In this document: positions 62,313 through 64,000 of the stretch, piece by piece
Numbering within the stretch: the stretch's first letter is position 1
Layout: each line of letters opens with the position of its first letter
Source: Sphingobacteriales bacterium
GTDB taxonomy: Bacteria; Bacteroidota; Bacteroidia; Chitinophagales; JADIYW01
Reading direction: 5' to 3'
Length of the DNA: 64,000 nucleotides
Assembly (NCBI GenBank): GCA_016719635.1
Contig: JADJYT010000001.1
Coordinates: 124,001 to 188,000 of the forward strand
Notes under the pieces: generated by a model
Database searches by the model: none
The model's input: the letters and a program-made list of their open reading frames with translations, nothing else
What the model was told of the DNA's origin: nothing
Position numbers and translations under genes: made by a program

Positions 62313-62731
62313 TGCAGTCCATCAATGACATACAAGATGAGATCATCGAAGACTTTTCCATGTATGATGACTGGAATGACAAGTACGAATACCTGATTGA
62401 ATTTGGTAAATCGTTACCGCTGATAGATGAACAGTATAAGACAGAAGAGAACAGGATACACGGCTGCCAGTCCAGGGTTTGGCTGCATGCCGAACTGAAA
62501 GAGTATAAACTCTATTTTTTTGCGGACAGCGATGCCATCATCACCAAGGGCATTGTGGGATTATTGGTAAAGGTTTTGAGCGGGCATACGCCGAAGGAAA
62601 TAGCGGAAAGTGAGTTATATTTTATTGAAAAGATAGGATTGAAGGAACACTTATCCCCGACACGCGCCAACGGACTGGTGAGTATGATTAAGAAGATGAA
62701 AACATACGGAATCGCTTTTCAGGCACATTAA
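62312..62731 (+). CDS. sufE: Sulfur acceptor SufE
   Basis: A 139-residue protein: DDWNDKYEYLIEFGKSLPLID, then RIHGCQSRVWLHAEL with the persulfide-carrying Cys and SDAIITKGIVGLLVKVLSGHTP, all typical of SufE. It accepts persulfide from SufS and passes it to SufB. It overlaps sufS by one base (TAATG), so translation of both is coupled. Confidence 0.97.
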   Translation: MQSINDIQDEIIEDFSMYDDWNDKYEYLIEFGKSLPLIDEQYKTEENRIHGCQSRVWLHAELKEYKLYFFADSDAIITKGIVGLLVKVLSGHTPKEIAESELYFIEKIGLKEHLSPTRANGLVSMIKKMKTYGIAFQAH

Positions 62732-62758
62732 TATTAATTTCACAGAGGTACACAGGAG

Positions 62759-63079
62759 ATGACACAAAAAACATTTATGGAGATAAAAGACGAAGCCATA
62801 CATCAGATTCAGACCATCTATGACCCGGAGATTCCGGTGAATATCTACGAGTTGGGACTGATTTACGAGGTGAATGTAGATGTAGATAATAATGTACACG
62901 TACTGATGACACTGACTGCACCCAACTGTCCGGCAGCAGAAAGTTTACCGGCAGAAGTCGAAGAAAAGATTAAAGCTATTGAAGGCGTAAAAAGCTGCAG
63001 AGTGGAAATCACTTTTGAACCTACCTGGGACCAGGAGATGATGAGCGAAACGGCAAAACTGGAATTGGGCTTTTTATGA
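62759..63079 (+). CDS. DUF59/MIP18-family Fe-S assembly protein (SufT-like)
   Basis: A 106-residue protein with the DUF59 signature: YDPEIPVNIYELGLIYEVNV at about 20-39, MTLTAPNCPAAESLPAEVEEKI with the conserved Cys, and a C-terminal VEITFEPTWDQEMMSETAKL. In Bacteroidota and Firmicutes this protein ends suf operons and helps to mature particular Fe-S proteins. A GGAG sequence about 6 bp before the ATG is one of the better ribosome-binding sites in the window. It lies 27 bp after sufE. Confidence 0.93.
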   Translation: MTQKTFMEIKDEAIHQIQTIYDPEIPVNIYELGLIYEVNVDVDNNVHVLMTLTAPNCPAAESLPAEVEEKIKAIEGVKSCRVEITFEPTWDQEMMSETAKLELGFL

Positions 63080-63234
63080 TGTAACAATAAAGCAATTTAA
63101 CAATGAAACAATTCATCATTTTCTTCATTCTGCAATAGCAAATAATATGACAAATTGACAAATAAACAGTATTGTACAATTTTTGTATATCCGCATTAAA
63201 TTATTTAATTACTTAATTATCAAATTTTATAAAT

Positions 63235-63651
63235 ATGTATCCAGAACACATCACCAAACCATGCGAAGAACAATTAACAAATGCCGGTTTCAAGGCATTG
63301 AAAACACCGGAAGAAGTAACGGAGATCCTCTCTTCCACAAAAGGTACCACCTTATTGGTTATCAACTCCGTTTGCGGTTGCGCGGCTGCGAATGCCCGCC
63401 CTGCAGCCTTAGCATCCATCATACATGCAAAACGCCCCAAAAACTTAGTGACCGTTTTTGCGGGAGTAGACGGAGAAGCAGTAGCAAAAGCCCGGGAATT
63501 CACCTTCCCCTTTCCGCCTAGTTCCCCATGTATCGGCTTATTTAAAGACGGTAAACTGGTGCACTTCATTGAACGCCACATGATTGAAGGCCGCCCTGCT
63601 AAAATGATTGCGGATAACCTTGTTGCAGCATACGAAGAATACTGCAATTAA
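63235..63651 (+). CDS. Bacilliredoxin (BrxA/BrxB, YphP/YqiW family)
   Basis: A 138-residue thioredoxin-like protein with the diagnostic CGC motif at C47-G48-C49 (LVINSVCGCAAANARPAAL), preceded by MYPEHITKPCEEQLTNAGF and followed by VTVFAGVDGEAVAKAREF, then FPPSSPCIGLFKDGKLVHFIER. Bacilliredoxins remove bacillithiol from mixed disulfides on proteins. Together with bshB1 in this window, this supports bacillithiol as a cellular thiol. It follows the suf operon by 155 bp and may have its own promoter. The pairing with Fe-S assembly is notable, since bacillithiol has been linked to Fe-S trafficking. Confidence 0.95.
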   Translation: MYPEHITKPCEEQLTNAGFKALKTPEEVTEILSSTKGTTLLVINSVCGCAAANARPAALASIIHAKRPKNLVTVFAGVDGEAVAKAREFTFPFPPSSPCIGLFKDGKLVHFIERHMIEGRPAKMIADNLVAAYEEYCN

Positions 63652-63670
63652 GTAAAAATAACTGTATAAA

Positions 63671-63696
63671 AAAGAGAACCTGGTAGTGTTCTCTTT
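63671..63696. terminator. Bidirectional terminator after the bacilliredoxin gene
   Basis: The stem AAAGAGAAC (63671-63679) pairs with GTTCTCTTT (63688-63696) over an 8-base loop. A and T tracts on both sides would serve the bacilliredoxin gene and the convergent oxidoreductase gene. Confidence 0.8.
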
Positions 63697-63721
63697 TATT
63701 TATGCAGGCATATCCTGAAAA

Positions 63722-64000
63722 CTATCTGAAACTATCATTGATGCGCTGCAGTACCTCATTGCCCGGACAAAGCTCTTGTTCCGTCAACTGATTTAAAGGT
63801 TTCTCAACCGTATGAATCATCTCATGAAAATCTTTGCTTTGTTCGTCTATATAAATCAGTCCCGTTAAGATTTCTCCGCCTGCCCTGGATTCATTTAATT
63901 TATTTAAAGCTGAAAACCTGTTGAACGGATCCCAATCCTTAGCCAGTTTGCTGAGGTATACTTTGGAGCCATCATGCATCTCCACTTCCAGCGCCTCTCC
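63722..64000 (-). CDS. 2-oxoacid:ferredoxin oxidoreductase beta subunit, C-terminal part (cut by window edge)
   Basis: The frame is open from the window edge (64000) to the stop at 63722. The visible 92 residues begin GEALEVEMHDGSKVYLSKLA, then DWDPFNRFSALNKLNE, GGEILTGLIYIDEQSKDFHEM and a final TEQELCPGNEVLQRINDSFR. These resemble the C terminus of Bacteroidota 2-oxoglutarate/2-oxoacid:ferredoxin oxidoreductase beta subunits (KorB type), including HDG, the DxDP-x-x-R block and the LCPG end. The thiamine-diphosphate domain is outside the window, so the substrate cannot be judged. It would use Fe-S clusters made by the nearby suf operon. Confidence 0.7.
   Translation of the reverse strand, partial: GEALEVEMHDGSKVYLSKLAKDWDPFNRFSALNKLNESRAGGEILTGLIYIDEQSKDFHEMIHTVEKPLNQLTEQELCPGNEVLQRINDSFR

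Noticed and set aside
1..64000. Prophage, insertion sequence, integron, tRNA or rRNA genes
   Set aside because: No transposase, integrase or phage gene, and no cloverleaf-like stretch with a CCA-compatible acceptor stem, was recognised by eye. A tRNAscan or Infernal search would be the decisive test, which I cannot run.

Overview
The window is chromosomal DNA of a Bacteroidota bacterium, probably from the Chitinophagia/Saprospiria/Sphingobacteriia part of the phylum. The evidence is: three proteins with C-terminal type IX secretion (T9SS) sorting domains, a T9SS plug-protein gene, many Bacteroidota families of unknown function (DUF3822, DUF4294, DUF4286, DUF4159, GSCFA), Bacteroidota-type promoters (TTG, about 19-20 bp, TAnnTTTG), and bacillithiol-linked genes. 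Coding density is high. I see no rRNA, tRNA, insertion sequence, phage or CRISPR array.

Layout. 1-5.9 kb: a cut-off cell-wall amidase divergent from lptD, then a minus-strand cluster with rRNA methyltransferases rsmE and rsmD. 5.9-8.5 kb: sucC, a DUF1761 membrane protein and a Sua5/YciO-type protein. 8.5-17.4 kb: a secreted lipase-like T9SS cargo, a fatty-acid operon (two unlike acyl-CoA dehydrogenases plus an acyl-CoA synthetase) and a large repeat-built T9SS cargo. 17.6-26.3 kb: a DEAD-box helicase, an MltF-like lytic transglycosylase, lipoproteins, a TPR/PD40 protein, a metallo-hydrolase and QueD. 26.4-28.8 kb: an intact LuxR-type response regulator and TPR histidine kinase. 28.9-33.7 kb: a peroxidase, bacillithiol deacetylase bshB1, and a STELLO-like plus GT2 glycosyltransferase pair. 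33.8-38.4 kb: a thioredoxin-like lipid/thiol protein, a lipoprotein, aceK and a YjbR protein. 38.4-42.0 kb: two translationally coupled 7TM histidine kinases. 42-57 kb: GSCFA, a frameshifted T9SS plug gene, an M43 protease, an HTTM-like membrane protein, photolyase, class IV aminotransferase, UbiA-like protein, M42 peptidase, PhoD-like and sphingomyelinase-like phosphoesterases, and a carboxyltransferase. 57.2-63.7 kb: a complete suf Fe-S assembly operon (sufBCDSE plus a DUF59 protein) followed by a bacilliredoxin. The right edge cuts a 2-oxoacid:ferredoxin oxidoreductase beta subunit.

Most striking observation: the two overlapping 7TM kinases at 38406-42007 are complementary half-enzymes. 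The first has an intact ATP-binding domain but Glu/Thr in place of the phospho-acceptor His/Asp. The second keeps the His/Asp but has lost the N-box and the DxGxG box. Together they would make one working kinase. A similar division of labour is suggested for the acyl-CoA dehydrogenase pair at 10673-13204, where only the second protein has the catalytic Glu.

Other points of interest are a perfect 11-3-11 palindrome directly upstream of the suf promoter, two oppositely oriented REP-like hairpins flanking sufD, a one-base frameshift in the T9SS plug gene, an RsmD with GPPY in place of DPPY, and a possible 37-residue membrane peptide between sufB and sufC. Metabolically the window links fatty-acid activation and oxidation, propionyl-type carboxylation, the TCA cycle (sucC) and control of the glyoxylate branch (aceK), and low-molecular-weight thiol redox (bshB1, bacilliredoxin, peroxidase).
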